From: Bacteroidota bacterium
GTDB taxonomy: Bacteria; Bacteroidota; Bacteroidia; UKL13-3
Assembly: GCA_027487625.1 (NCBI GenBank)
Contig: JAIYDG010000159.1
Coordinates: 1 to 36,001, forward strand
DNA length: 36,001 bases
Reading direction: 5' to 3'
Shown here: positions 8,136 to 16,985 of the stretch, in pieces
How positions within the stretch are numbered: position 1 is the first letter of the stretch
How the letters are laid out: the number at the start of each line of letters is the position of its first letter
Position numbers and translations under genes: made by a program
Notes under the pieces: generated by a model
The model's database searches: none
What the model saw: only the letters and a program-made list of their open reading frames with translations
What the model was told of the DNA's origin: nothing

Positions 8136-9247
8136 AAAATTTCCTGAAAAATATTCTGCTTAATATTCCAGGGTCTTCGGTTAAATCTAAAATCCTAATA
8201 ATTGAATCTGATGATTGGGGTACTATAAGAACACCTAATCAAGGTTTTTTAAACCTTTTGACTTCTAAAGGAATTAACGTTGATAAATGTCATTATACAA
8301 AGTTCGATTCTTTAGAAACAAATGAGGATTTAGAATTACTTTTTAATGCTTTAGTTTCAGTTAAAAATTCTGAAGGAAAACACCCTGTTATTACCGGAAA
8401 TGTTTTAATGGCCAATCCTGATTTCGAAAGAATAAAGCACGATGATTTTAGAAATTATTATTTTGAAAATGTTAGTGAAACCTTTCGCAGAAATGAGAAT
8501 AGTTCAAAGGTAATTGACTATTGGAAAAAAGGATTGGATAATGAAATATTTTTCCCTCAGCTGCATGGAAGAGAGCATGTAAATATTTCAAGATGGATGA
8601 ACTATCTTCAAAATAAAGATTCAGAAATGCTTGAATTTTTTGATTGGAATTCATTCGGCATTAGTCATCATCTCTTAAAATCTAAAAAGCCTAGTTTTTT
8701 AGCTGCTTTTGATGGTGGTCTAAATGAGTTAACTTATAATAGAGCTAAAATCATTGATGATGCTTTTAGTCTATTTTTCGAAACATTTGGATTTAGAAGT
8801 AAATCGTTTATATGTCCTAATTACATTTGGGATAAAGAAATTGAATTAGCTTTAAAGAATAATGGCATTAACTACATTCAAGGTTCTAGGATGCAAGTAG
8901 TATCAAACGACTATGGTATTGTAAAAGAAAAGAAAAGACATTTTCATGGTGAAAAGAATGACTTTAACCAAGAGTACTTAATTAGAAATGTTGAATTTGA
9001 GCCTTCCTCTGATGCTAAATTAAATTGGGTTGATAGAACATTTTCTGAAATTCAAGCCGCATTTTTATTGTCTAAACCCGCAATTATAAGTGCTCATCGA
9101 GTAAATTTTGTAGGTTCTCTTGATAAAAAGAATCGTGACTCAAATCTTATACAACTTGAATTATTACTAAAAAAAGTTGTATCAAAATGGCCTGAAGTAA
9201 AATTTTATAACACTGCGCAATACATTAACGAATTAGAAAAAAAATAA
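8132..9247 (+). CDS. NodB-like polysaccharide deacetylase-fold protein (copy 1)
   Basis: 371-residue cytoplasmic-looking protein, with no signal peptide or membrane helix. It has features of the glycoside hydrolase/deacetylase (NodB) superfamily. These are an early strand ending in an Asp pair (IIESDDWG, residues 24-30), an HxxxH motif (LHGREHVN, near residue 145), a mid-protein FICPNYIWD segment, and a late ISAHRVNFVGS block. In NodB enzymes the Asp pair and the HxxxH supply the base and the metal ligands. The order is right, but the flanking sequence is far from classical NodB proteins, so deacetylation of a nucleotide sugar or lipid-linked sugar is inferred only. It overlaps the upstream GT4 gene (ATGA) and is five bases from capE. 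Its paralogue at 16986 is exactly the same length. Confidence 0.7.
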   Translation: MKNFLKNILLNIPGSSVKSKILIIESDDWGTIRTPNQGFLNLLTSKGINVDKCHYTKFDSLETNEDLELLFNALVSVKNSEGKHPVITGNVLMANPDFERIKHDDFRNYYFENVSETFRRNENSSKVIDYWKKGLDNEIFFPQLHGREHVNISRWMNYLQNKDSEMLEFFDWNSFGISHHLLKSKKPSFLAAFDGGLNELTYNRAKIIDDAFSLFFETFGFRSKSFICPNYIWDKEIELALKNNGINYIQGSRMQVVSNDYGIVKEKKRHFHGEKNDFNQEYLIRNVEFEPSSDAKLNWVDRTFSEIQAAFLLSKPAIISAHRVNFVGSLDKKNRDSNLIQLELLLKKVVSKWPEVKFYNTAQYINELEKK

Positions 9248-9252
9248 CTTAA

Positions 9253-10290
9253 ATGAATATCACAAATAAAAAATTATTAATTACCGGAGGAACAGGTTCA
9301 TTCGGTAATGCTGTTCTGAGAAGATTCTTAAATGAAGGTTTCAGTGAAATCAGAATTTTTAGTCGCGATGAAAAAAAACAGGATGATTTGCGTAAACGTT
9401 TGGGCAGCCCTAAAGTTAAATTTTATATCGGTGACGTAAGAGATGTTAATAGTGTTGATGCTGCAGTAAAAGGTGTAGATTATATCTTTCATGCAGCTGC
9501 TTTAAAACAAGTTCCTTCTTGTGAGTTCTTTCCAATTGAAGCTGTAAAAACGAATGTGCTTGGTACTGATAATGTTTTGGCATGTGCTGAAAAATACGAG
9601 GTTCAAAAAGTGGTGGTTTTAAGCACTGATAAAGCAGCATATCCTATTAATGCAATGGGTATGAGTAAGGCTTTAATGGAAAAAGTAACTGTTGCTAGAT
9701 CAAGAAATCTTGATGACAATAAATCAATTTTCTGTGCTACTAGATATGGTAATGTGATGGCTTCAAGAGGTTCTGTTATTCCTTTGTTTATTCAACAAAT
9801 TAAGGATGGTCAACCATTAACACTTACAGACCCTAATATGACCAGATTCATGATGACACTTGAAGAAGCTGTTGATTTGGTTTTATTTGCTTTTGATCAT
9901 GCAAAACAAGGTGATTTATTTGTTCAAAAAGCTCCTGCTGCAACTATTGAAGTTTTAGCTAAAGCTTTATTGGAATTATATGGTGCCAAAAACGAAATCA
10001 GAGTTATTGGTCAACGACATGGAGAAAAATTATATGAAACATTGGTGAACAAGGAAGACATGGCTAAATCATTGGATTTAGGCGGATATTACCGCATTCC
10101 TGCTGATAACCGTGATTTGAATTACAATGCTTATTTCTCAGAAGGTATTTCACTTGAAAATAGTTTGGAAGAATATCATTCACATAATACAGAAAGATTG
10201 GATGTGGAAGGAATGAAACAATTATTATTAAAACTTCCATTAATCCGAAAAGAGGTTTTAGGTGAAAATTGCGAACAATATCCTGATTAA
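9253..10290 (+). CDS. capE: UDP-GlcNAc 4,6-dehydratase/epimerase CapE (FnlA/WbjB)
   Basis: First enzyme of UDP-L-FucNAc synthesis. It removes water across C4-C6 of UDP-GlcNAc and inverts C5 and C3. This is a 345-residue extended SDR. The NAD(P)-binding glycine motif is LLITGGTGSFGNAVLRRF at residues 8-25. The family marker is STDKAAYPINAMGMSKALMEK, where the usual SDR Tyr of YxxxK is Met (M-G-M-S-K), as in the CapE subgroup of FlaA1/PseB-like dehydratases. The C-terminus carries the extension ending in EQYPD. The identity is reinforced by CapF and CapG homologues following 9 and 10 bases apart in pathway order. A role in pseudaminic acid synthesis is less likely, because the next genes are not PseC/H/G. 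Confidence 0.93.
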   Translation: MNITNKKLLITGGTGSFGNAVLRRFLNEGFSEIRIFSRDEKKQDDLRKRLGSPKVKFYIGDVRDVNSVDAAVKGVDYIFHAAALKQVPSCEFFPIEAVKTNVLGTDNVLACAEKYEVQKVVVLSTDKAAYPINAMGMSKALMEKVTVARSRNLDDNKSIFCATRYGNVMASRGSVIPLFIQQIKDGQPLTLTDPNMTRFMMTLEEAVDLVLFAFDHAKQGDLFVQKAPAATIEVLAKALLELYGAKNEIRVIGQRHGEKLYETLVNKEDMAKSLDLGGYYRIPADNRDLNYNAYFSEGISLENSLEEYHSHNTERLDVEGMKQLLLKLPLIRKEVLGENCEQYPD

Positions 10291-10299
10291 TTAAAAATT

Positions 10300-11430
10300 A
10301 TGATTAGAGTTGGAATTACAGGGCAAAATGGTTTTGTTGCTTACCATTTATACCAAACCATCAATTTATTAAATACAGAATTCAGTCTTGTTGATTTCGA
10401 TAGGTCTGCTTTTGAGGATGAAAATAAATTAAGAGATTTTGTTTCAAATTGTGATGTAATTGTGCACTTGGCCGGAATGAACCGTCATGAAAGCCAACAA
10501 GTGATTTATGATACCAATGTTCAATTGGCTCAATTATTGGTTGATGCATTAGAGTATACAGGAAATAAACCTCATGTTTTATTTAGCTCTTCAACACAAG
10601 AAGGTCTTGATAATTTATATGGCAATTCTAAAAAACATGCAAGAGAAATACTTGCATCTTGGGCCAATAAAAATGGAGCAGTTTTCTCAGGATTATTGAT
10701 TCCAAATGTATTTGGTCCTTTTTGCAAACCTGAATATAATTCATTCATTGCAACTTTTTGCCATAAGTTGGTTACTGGTGCTCAACCTGAAATTAAAGTA
10801 GACAGTGAAGTGAACTTGATTTATGTTGGAGAATTGGTAACTCAAATTATTGAAACCATCAGAAATAAAAATGAGCAGGTTTCAAATGATAAACCTGTTG
10901 TTATTTCGCATACAAGTTCAAACAAAGTTTCTAAAATACTTGAATTACTAGTTTCCTATAAAGAGAATTATTTCGATATTGGTATCATCCCTGAATTGAA
11001 TAATCAGTTTGAATTAAATTTATTCAATACATTCAGATGTTACTTCCCACATAAAGAATATTTTCCAAAATATTTTAAGAAAAATATCGACCCAAGAGGT
11101 GCTTTTGTTGAAGTAATCAGATTAGGAATTGGTGGTCAAGTTTCCTATTCAACTACCGTTCCAGGAATTACTCGTGGCAACCATTTTCATACCAGAAAAA
11201 TTGAAAGGTTTGCCGTTATTAAAGGTAAAGCTAAAATTCAATTAAGAAAAATTGGTACATCAGAAGTATTCGATTTTTACCTTGATGGTGAATCGCCATC
11301 ATATGTAGATATGCCAATCTGGTATACTCATAATATTGAAAACATTGGAGAAGAAGAATTATTAACCATATTTTGGATCAACGAGCATTATAATCCTGCT
11401 GATCCTGATACATTTTTTGTTGTAGTTTAA
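10300..11430 (+). CDS. capF: UDP-4-keto-6-deoxy sugar reductase with cupin, CapF (FnlB/WbjC)
   Basis: Second enzyme of the UDP-L-FucNAc route: a bifunctional protein with an N-terminal SDR reductase and a C-terminal cupin. The SDR part has VGITGQNGFVAYHLYQTI at the N-terminus and the catalytic Tyr-x3-Lys in LYGNSKKHARE. The C-terminal roughly 120 residues form a metal-binding cupin with GNHFHTRKIERFAVIKGKA (His ligands) and YTHNIENIGEEELLTIFW. In the family the cupin epimerises C3 and the SDR reduces the 4-keto group, giving UDP-L-pneumosamine (the L-talo sugar). 376 residues matches the usual length of about 370. It lies between capE and capG. Confidence 0.93.
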   Translation: MIRVGITGQNGFVAYHLYQTINLLNTEFSLVDFDRSAFEDENKLRDFVSNCDVIVHLAGMNRHESQQVIYDTNVQLAQLLVDALEYTGNKPHVLFSSSTQEGLDNLYGNSKKHAREILASWANKNGAVFSGLLIPNVFGPFCKPEYNSFIATFCHKLVTGAQPEIKVDSEVNLIYVGELVTQIIETIRNKNEQVSNDKPVVISHTSSNKVSKILELLVSYKENYFDIGIIPELNNQFELNLFNTFRCYFPHKEYFPKYFKKNIDPRGAFVEVIRLGIGGQVSYSTTVPGITRGNHFHTRKIERFAVIKGKAKIQLRKIGTSEVFDFYLDGESPSYVDMPIWYTHNIENIGEEELLTIFWINEHYNPADPDTFFVVV

Positions 11431-11440
11431 AAAAGCATTC

Positions 11441-12577
11441 ATGAAAAAAGTTAAAGTTATAACCGTTGTCGGAACCCGTCCCGAAATTATCAGATTAGCC
11501 AGAGTAATGGCAAAACTCGACGAATCTCCGGCCATCGAACATATCACGGTTCATACAGGTCAGAATTACGATTATGAATTAAATGAAGTTTTTTACAGCG
11601 ATTTAGGTATCAGAAAACCTGATTATTTTTTAAATGCTGCTGGTGAAACTGCTACTGGTACTGTAGGACAAATCCTAATCAAAATTGAACCAATTCTTCA
11701 AGCTGAAAAACCAGATGCATTTTTGGTTTTAGGTGATACCAATTCTTGTTTATGTGCTATCCCTGCTAAGAAAATGCACATTCCTGTTTTTCATATGGAA
11801 GCGGGAAATCGTTGTTTCGACCAAAGAGTACCAGAAGAAACAAATAGAAAAATTGTTGATCATATTTCTGATATCAACTTAACCTATAGCGATATAGCCA
11901 GAGAATATTTATTAAGAGAAGGAGTTTCGCCTGATAGAATTATCAAAACCGGTTCTCCTATGTTCGAAGTTCTACATCATTATTTACCTGCTATTCAACA
12001 ATCAGAGGTACTTCAAAAAATGAATCTTGAAAAAGGTAAATATTTTGTTGTTTCATCTCACCGTGAAGAAAATATCAATAGCGATAAAAACTTTAATGGT
12101 TTAATGGAATCTTTAAATGCTTTGGCAGATAAATACCATTATCCAATTATTGTAAGTACACATCCTCGTACCAGAAAAATGATTGAATTAAAAAAGGTTG
12201 AAGTAAGAGAAGAAATTCAGTTTTTAAAACCAATGGGTTTCATCGATTACAATGCTTTACAAATCAATTCATTTGCTGTATTGTCTGATAGTGGAACCAT
12301 TTCAGAAGAATCATCAATTCTAAACTTCCCAGCTTTAAATATCAGAGATGCTCATGAACGTCCTGAAGCTATGGAAGAAACAGCCGTAATGATGACTGGT
12401 TTAAATCCTGAAAGAATTATGCAAGGAATTGTTCAGTTAAGATATGAACTGGAAGCAGGTAAAAGAATATTCAGACCGGTAAACGATTACAGCATGCCTA
12501 ATGTGGCCGATAAAATGGTAAGAATTATTGTTTCTTATGTTGATTACGTGAAAAGAGTAGTCTGGAGCGAAAAATAA
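11441..12577 (+). CDS. capG: UDP-L-FucNAc-forming C2 epimerase CapG (FnlC/WbjD)
   Basis: 378-residue member of the UDP-GlcNAc 2-epimerase (WecB) superfamily. It starts MKKVKVITVVGTRPEIIRLA and contains TGQNYDYELNEVFY, LGDTNSCLCAI, FHMEAGNRCFDQRVPEETNR, VSSHREENI and LSDSGTISEESS, all conserved in the family. Directly after capE and capF the specific role is inversion at C2 of UDP-2-acetamido-2,6-dideoxy-L-talose to UDP-L-FucNAc. A WbpI-like role (2-epimerisation of the diacetamido glucuronate made by the WbpB/D/E homologues here) is the alternative, but the gene order favours CapG. The stop overlaps the start of the next gene by one base (TAATG). Confidence 0.9.
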   Translation: MKKVKVITVVGTRPEIIRLARVMAKLDESPAIEHITVHTGQNYDYELNEVFYSDLGIRKPDYFLNAAGETATGTVGQILIKIEPILQAEKPDAFLVLGDTNSCLCAIPAKKMHIPVFHMEAGNRCFDQRVPEETNRKIVDHISDINLTYSDIAREYLLREGVSPDRIIKTGSPMFEVLHHYLPAIQQSEVLQKMNLEKGKYFVVSSHREENINSDKNFNGLMESLNALADKYHYPIIVSTHPRTRKMIELKKVEVREEIQFLKPMGFIDYNALQINSFAVLSDSGTISEESSILNFPALNIRDAHERPEAMEETAVMMTGLNPERIMQGIVQLRYELEAGKRIFRPVNDYSMPNVADKMVRIIVSYVDYVKRVVWSEK

Positions 12578-13710
12578 TGAAGGAAATAAAAATTTGTGTA
12601 GCTGGAGATTTTTTTCCAAGTGATAGGGTAGCTAAACTGATAAAGGATGGTGATTATTCTAAAGTATTGGATAATTCGATATTAAATACATTAAAAAGTA
12701 GTAAACTAAACATTGTTAATTTAGAATCTCCTGTATTTGATGAAGATTTATCTCCAATAGAAAAAACAGGGCCTAATCTAAAAACAGGCACAGAAACAAT
12801 CAAGTATTTATCGTGGGCAAATTTCAATTTATTGACATTAGCAAACAACCATATATTTGATTATGGTAAAGAAGGTTTATTTAAAACGCTCAAAAATATC
12901 AAAGCCGGTAATATTCCATTTATAGGTGCAGGATTAGATAAAAATGAAGTTAACAAAATATACTTTAATACAATTGGAGATAAAACTTTAGCTGTAATAA
13001 ATGTAGCAGAAAATGAATGGTCTACTTCTGTTGATGATAGCATTGGAGCTAATTCTATTAACCCTGTTAGAAATGCTAAATTAATAAGAGATGCAAAATC
13101 GAAGGCAGATTTTATTATTGTTATTACACATAGTGGACATGAAGGTTATGAATTACCAAGTCCAAGAATAAAGGAATTATTGAGGTTTTATGTTGATTGT
13201 GGAGCCGATTTAATCATTAATCATCATCCACATTGTATAAGTGGTTACGAAGTTTATAATGATAAACATATTTACTATTCGATAGGGAATTTTTCGTTTG
13301 ATATAAAGCAGTTTCGAAATAATAAATGGAACATTGGGATTTTATTGAAAATAACTATAAATGAAAACTCAATTAATCCTGAAGTAATTTTTATAAAACA
13401 AGGAGATAATGAACCTGGAGTAAAAGTAATTGAAGGTGATGAATTAACTCATATTCAACTCAAATTTGATAAATTAAGCCAACTCATTAAAAATGAGGAA
13501 GGTTTGGCTAATAAATTCGATGAATATGCGAAAATGGAGTACCCTCAATTTTCTTCTTATCTTGAGCCATTCTCTCTTAGATTATTAAACTTTTTAAGAC
13601 TAAGAGGTTTTTTTCCAAGTTTGAATTCAAAGAAAAAAAAGCGAATCCTATTAAACATCATAAGATGCGAATCTCATAGAGATTTGGTTATAAAAACATT
13701 AGAAAAATGA
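12577..13710 (+). CDS. CapA/PgsA-like metallophosphatase-fold protein
   Basis: 377-residue protein of the CapA (PgsA, poly-gamma-glutamate capsule) family with a calcineurin-like phosphoesterase fold. Visible motifs are ICVAGDFFPSDR (residues 5-16), NIVNLESPVF, TLANNHIFDYGKEGL, VITHSGHEGYELPSPR and INHHPHCISGYEVY, followed by the typical HIYYSIGNFSFD. These supply the Asp, Asn and His metal ligands of the family. Unlike Gram-positive PgsA there is no N-terminal membrane anchor, so it is probably cytoplasmic. It overlaps capG by one base, and the next ATP-grasp gene starts inside its 3' end (ATGA). Coupling with an ATP-grasp ligase recalls poly-gamma-glutamate systems, where CapA works with the ligase CapB/PgsB. 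Its actual reaction is not established. Confidence 0.85.
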   Translation: MKEIKICVAGDFFPSDRVAKLIKDGDYSKVLDNSILNTLKSSKLNIVNLESPVFDEDLSPIEKTGPNLKTGTETIKYLSWANFNLLTLANNHIFDYGKEGLFKTLKNIKAGNIPFIGAGLDKNEVNKIYFNTIGDKTLAVINVAENEWSTSVDDSIGANSINPVRNAKLIRDAKSKADFIIVITHSGHEGYELPSPRIKELLRFYVDCGADLIINHHPHCISGYEVYNDKHIYYSIGNFSFDIKQFRNNKWNIGILLKITINENSINPEVIFIKQGDNEPGVKVIEGDELTHIQLKFDKLSQLIKNEEGLANKFDEYAKMEYPQFSSYLEPFSLRLLNFLRLRGFFPSLNSKKKKRILLNIIRCESHRDLVIKTLEK

Positions 13711-14735
13711 AAATAGCTATTCATAATGCAGAAAACGGATTTCATCCAAGGTGGGTTAAATACTGCGAAGAAATTAATGTTAAATTCAAACTGGTTAATT
13801 GTTATGACAATGATATTTTAGAACAATTAAAAGATTGTGATGCATTGATGTGGCATTTTAGTCAAAGTAATTCAAAGGATGTACTGTTTGCAAAACAATT
13901 GCTTTTTTCTTTAGACCAAGCCGGAAAAATTGTATTTCCTAATTTTAATACTGCCTGGCATTTTGATGATAAATTAGGTCAAAAATATTTATTTGAAGCT
14001 TTAGATGTGCCTAAAGTGAATTCCCATGCTTTTTATGAAAAAGAAAAAGCATTGAATTGGATTGAAAACCAAAAATTTCCATTGGTTTTGAAATTGCGAA
14101 GTGGAGCAGGTTCCGAAAATGTAAAGTTGATTAGGAATTTAGACCAGGGAAAAAAAGCAGTTAAAACAGCCTTCGGTAGCGGATTTGAACAATATGACCC
14201 ATTAAGTAATTTGAACGAAAAATGGCGTAAATACAAATTAGGAAAATTAGGTGTAATTGATTTAATAAAAGGTGTTGCTAGATTCTTCATAAAACCCAAC
14301 TATGCTAAAGTTATGGGTAATGAAAGAGGTTATATTCTTTTTCAAGATTTTATGCCAGATAATAAATTTGATATCAGGATTATTGTTATTGATAAAAAAG
14401 CCTTTGGTTTAAAGCGAATGGTTCGTGAAAATGATTTTAGAGCCTCAGGAAGTGGTAATTTTAGATACAGTCGCGAAGAGTTTGATGAAAGATGCGTGAG
14501 CATTTCTTTTGATGTTGCAAACAAAATGAAATCGGATTCAGCTGCATTCGATTTTATCTTTGACCAAACTAACAATCCCTTATTGGTTGAAGTAAGTTAT
14601 GGTTTTGTGAAAGAAGGTTATTATCAATGTGAAGGTTATTGGGATGAGCAATTAAATTGGTTTCCCGGAGAATTCAATTCTCAAGCATGGATGGTAGACA
14701 CATTAATTAGCAGAATAAAAGAAAAGACAGCTTAA
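13707..14735 (+). CDS. ATP-grasp enzyme, RimK-like
   Basis: 342-residue ATP-grasp protein. The N-terminal pre-ATP-grasp domain (MKIAIHNAENGFHPRW and so on) includes CDALMWHFSQ. It is followed by KIVFPNFNTAWHFDDKLGQKYLFEAL, where RimK/glutathione-synthase-like enzymes choose their substrate, then FPLVLKLRSGAGSENVKLI (ATP-binding Lys and glycine loop), LFQDFMPDNKFDIRIIVI and DFIFDQTNNPLLVEVSYGF. The metal-binding E-x-N of the family reads E-V-S here, so one ligand is replaced by Ser. The gene overlaps the CapA-like gene by four bases. A ligase that attaches an amino acid or peptide-like group to a polysaccharide precursor is a reasonable inference. It is the last gene before a 282-base gap. Confidence 0.85.
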   Translation: MKIAIHNAENGFHPRWVKYCEEINVKFKLVNCYDNDILEQLKDCDALMWHFSQSNSKDVLFAKQLLFSLDQAGKIVFPNFNTAWHFDDKLGQKYLFEALDVPKVNSHAFYEKEKALNWIENQKFPLVLKLRSGAGSENVKLIRNLDQGKKAVKTAFGSGFEQYDPLSNLNEKWRKYKLGKLGVIDLIKGVARFFIKPNYAKVMGNERGYILFQDFMPDNKFDIRIIVIDKKAFGLKRMVRENDFRASGSGNFRYSREEFDERCVSISFDVANKMKSDSAAFDFIFDQTNNPLLVEVSYGFVKEGYYQCEGYWDEQLNWFPGEFNSQAWMVDTLISRIKEKTA

Positions 14736-15017
14736 TTTTAATGATACAATCATTAGTTTAAAGATTGGTGAAATATAAAGTATCATTTTTAAATTATTGT
14801 GATTTCAATTACTTCTTATATCGAAATACTTGTTCGAATTGTTGGCTAATTTTTTGTTAGTCTTTTAGTATTCTTTATGGCTTGTTCAGAAATAATTTCA
14901 AATCGATGTTGCCAGAAAAATTTTATTTATAAATACGATTTTATTTTGAAGGGTACTTGTGTTTATATGATGTTTCTTATCAAAATGCTTAATGGTTATT
15001 TTAAAAATTAGTATAGA
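14736..15017 (+). other. 282-base gap inside the + strand array, no gene seen
   Basis: The only sizeable break in the otherwise packed array. It is very AT-rich, holds no ORF or recognisable remnant, and has no exact TAnnTTTG element or strong hairpin that I could find. It may carry a secondary promoter or mark a junction between gene blocks. Confidence 0.4.
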
Positions 15018-15884
15018 ATGATTTCTCAGTTAAAAACAAATTTTTATTCTTTCATAATAAGAAACTGGCCAGGACTTATGTTCAGGTTTCAGATTCTGAA
15101 GTTCCATATATTATATGGGCCACATTGGTATTATCCAAGAATAAAAAAACCAAGGACTTTCAATGAAAAATTATTGAATTTAAAACTTACCAAAGATTAT
15201 TCTCCATATTCAAATCTGGCAGATAAATATTTAGTAAGAGAATGGGTTAAAGAGAAAATAGGGGAGCAGTATCTTATTCCTGCTTATGGTGTTTATGATT
15301 CAGCTGAACAAGTTCCTTTTTCAGATTTTCCTGCAGAATACATTCTTAAACCAACTCATGGTTCAGGTTGGGTAATCATTAGTGAGAAGAACAATCCTGA
15401 AGACTGGCCAGGTTACAAAATGAAAATGGCTGAATGGTTAAAGATTGATTATTATAAAACTTCGGGTGAAGCTCAATACAAAAATATTGTTCCAAGAATC
15501 ATTTGCGAACATTTGCTGAAACCTTCAGATGGAGTGCTGCTTGATTTTAAATTCTTTTGTTTTGGAGGGAAACCAACCTATGTGCAGGTTGATATTGATA
15601 GGCACACCAATCACACCAGAAATTTTTATGATAGAAATTGGGTAAAACAAGATTTTTCTGTTTGTTATCCAATGACTGATAAAGTAGTTCCAAGGCCTGC
15701 AGAATTGGAAGAAATGTGGGCTTTAGCAACAAAATTAAGTGAGGGATTTGAATTTGTAAGAGTAGACTTTTACAATGTTGATGGTAGGATATATTTTGGT
15801 GAAGTTACATTTCATCCAGGTTCAGGATATGAGCCATTTTCAAGTTTTGAGGCTGATTTGAACATGGGTAAATTGATTAATTAA
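15018..15884 (+). CDS. TupA-like ATP-grasp protein
   Basis: 288-residue protein of the TupA-like ATP-grasp family, which is named after the teichuronopeptide synthesis protein TupA. The family layout is visible: KKPRTFNEKLLNLKL at residues 46-60, NLADKYLVREWVKEKIGEQY, then FPAEYILKPTHGSGWVIISEKN as the ATP-binding strand and loop. It ends with FVRVDFYNVDGRIYFGEVTFHPGSGYEPF, where the E-x-T form of the metal site is usual for the family. Members occur in capsule and exopolysaccharide clusters and are thought to ligate an amino acid to a uronic acid or related sugar, but few have been assayed. It follows the 282-base gap and precedes a GT4 gene by 20 bases. Confidence 0.88.
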   Translation: MISQLKTNFYSFIIRNWPGLMFRFQILKFHILYGPHWYYPRIKKPRTFNEKLLNLKLTKDYSPYSNLADKYLVREWVKEKIGEQYLIPAYGVYDSAEQVPFSDFPAEYILKPTHGSGWVIISEKNNPEDWPGYKMKMAEWLKIDYYKTSGEAQYKNIVPRIICEHLLKPSDGVLLDFKFFCFGGKPTYVQVDIDRHTNHTRNFYDRNWVKQDFSVCYPMTDKVVPRPAELEEMWALATKLSEGFEFVRVDFYNVDGRIYFGEVTFHPGSGYEPFSSFEADLNMGKLIN

Positions 15885-15904
15885 ACACCCAATAGCGTTT
15901 TTAA

Positions 15905-16975
15905 GTGAAGATTTGTTTTGTTGCAGCTGCTCTAACTGGTGGCGGATTAGAAAGAGTGGTTTCTGTTTTAGCTAATCAATTGGCTGAAAGAAATGATATA
16001 GAGGTGTCAATTTTATTGATGACCCGTCAGCCAATCATGTATGAAATTTCCCCAAAAGTATTACTCATACAACCTGATAAAAGAGAGTTTTCTTCAAATA
16101 GATTGATGAATTCTGTTTTGTCTTCAAGATTTGTAAGAGCTGAGGTGAAGAAAATTAAACCGGATCACCTGATTAGCTTTGGAGAACGTTATAATTCATT
16201 TGTGGTTTTCTCCAGTTTGTTTTTAGGAATCAATTTACATGTTTCAAACAGGGCTTCACCTTTATCAAGTTTAGTGGGCTTCAGAGGATTTTTTAATCCT
16301 TTTTTTTATCGTTTTTGTAAAACTGTTCATGTGCAAACACAATTAGCTATCAAATTGATGGCTAAAAAATACAAAGGATCAAATCTCGTTGTTGTGCCTA
16401 ATCCTTTTGATTTGCCTGAATCATTGCCATCTTTTGAAGATAGAAAAAATATCATTTTAAATGTTGGCTCTATTGGTGGTAAAAAGAACCAAGATTTATT
16501 ATTAAATTTTTTCAATCAGATTAAAGATTCAATCGATAATTCATGGGAATTGCATTTTGTTGGTGATGGTCCCAAAGCCAAACAATTGCAGGAAAAAGTA
16601 AACCAACTAGGACTTCAAAACAGAGTAAAATTACTTGGGCACAGAAAGGATGTTTTGAAATTATATCAAACAGCAAAAGTGTTTGCATTTACATCAACTT
16701 CTGAAGGTTTTCCAAATGCATTGGGTGAAGCTATGGCTTATGGATTGTCTGCTATTAGTTTTGATTGTATTACAGGTCCTGCAGAATTAATTGACGACAA
16801 AATAAATGGATTCTTAATGCCTGTTGATGAACATGATTATTATACCAATCAATTGCAAGTTTTATTGAACGATGCGGCATTGCAAAAGCAATTTTCAGAA
16901 GCTGCAATTCAAAAAATGAAAAACTTTGAAATTTCAAATGTGACTCAAAAATTCCTAAAGACTTTAGTTTCTTAA
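15905..16975 (+). CDS. GT4-family glycosyltransferase
   Basis: 356-residue GT4 enzyme with a GTG start (VKICFVAAALTGGGLERVVSVLANQL), where the glycine-rich G-G-L-E-R loop matches the family N-terminus. The donor domain shows IILNVGSIGGKKNQDLLLNFF, HFVGDGPKAKQLQEKVNQLGL, LGHRKDVLKLYQTAKVFAFTS and the E-x7-E motif in EGFPNALGEAMAYGLSAISF. It is followed by ITGPAELIDDKINGFL, typical of the GalNAc/GlcNAc-type GT4 subgroup (compare PglA/PglH/PglJ-like proteins). It precedes the second NodB-like gene by ten bases. No ATG is available at the family start position, so the GTG is accepted. Confidence 0.92.
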   Translation: MKICFVAAALTGGGLERVVSVLANQLAERNDIEVSILLMTRQPIMYEISPKVLLIQPDKREFSSNRLMNSVLSSRFVRAEVKKIKPDHLISFGERYNSFVVFSSLFLGINLHVSNRASPLSSLVGFRGFFNPFFYRFCKTVHVQTQLAIKLMAKKYKGSNLVVVPNPFDLPESLPSFEDRKNIILNVGSIGGKKNQDLLLNFFNQIKDSIDNSWELHFVGDGPKAKQLQEKVNQLGLQNRVKLLGHRKDVLKLYQTAKVFAFTSTSEGFPNALGEAMAYGLSAISFDCITGPAELIDDKINGFLMPVDEHDYYTNQLQVLLNDAALQKQFSEAAIQKMKNFEISNVTQKFLKTLVS

Positions 16976-16985
16976 ATCAAATAAT

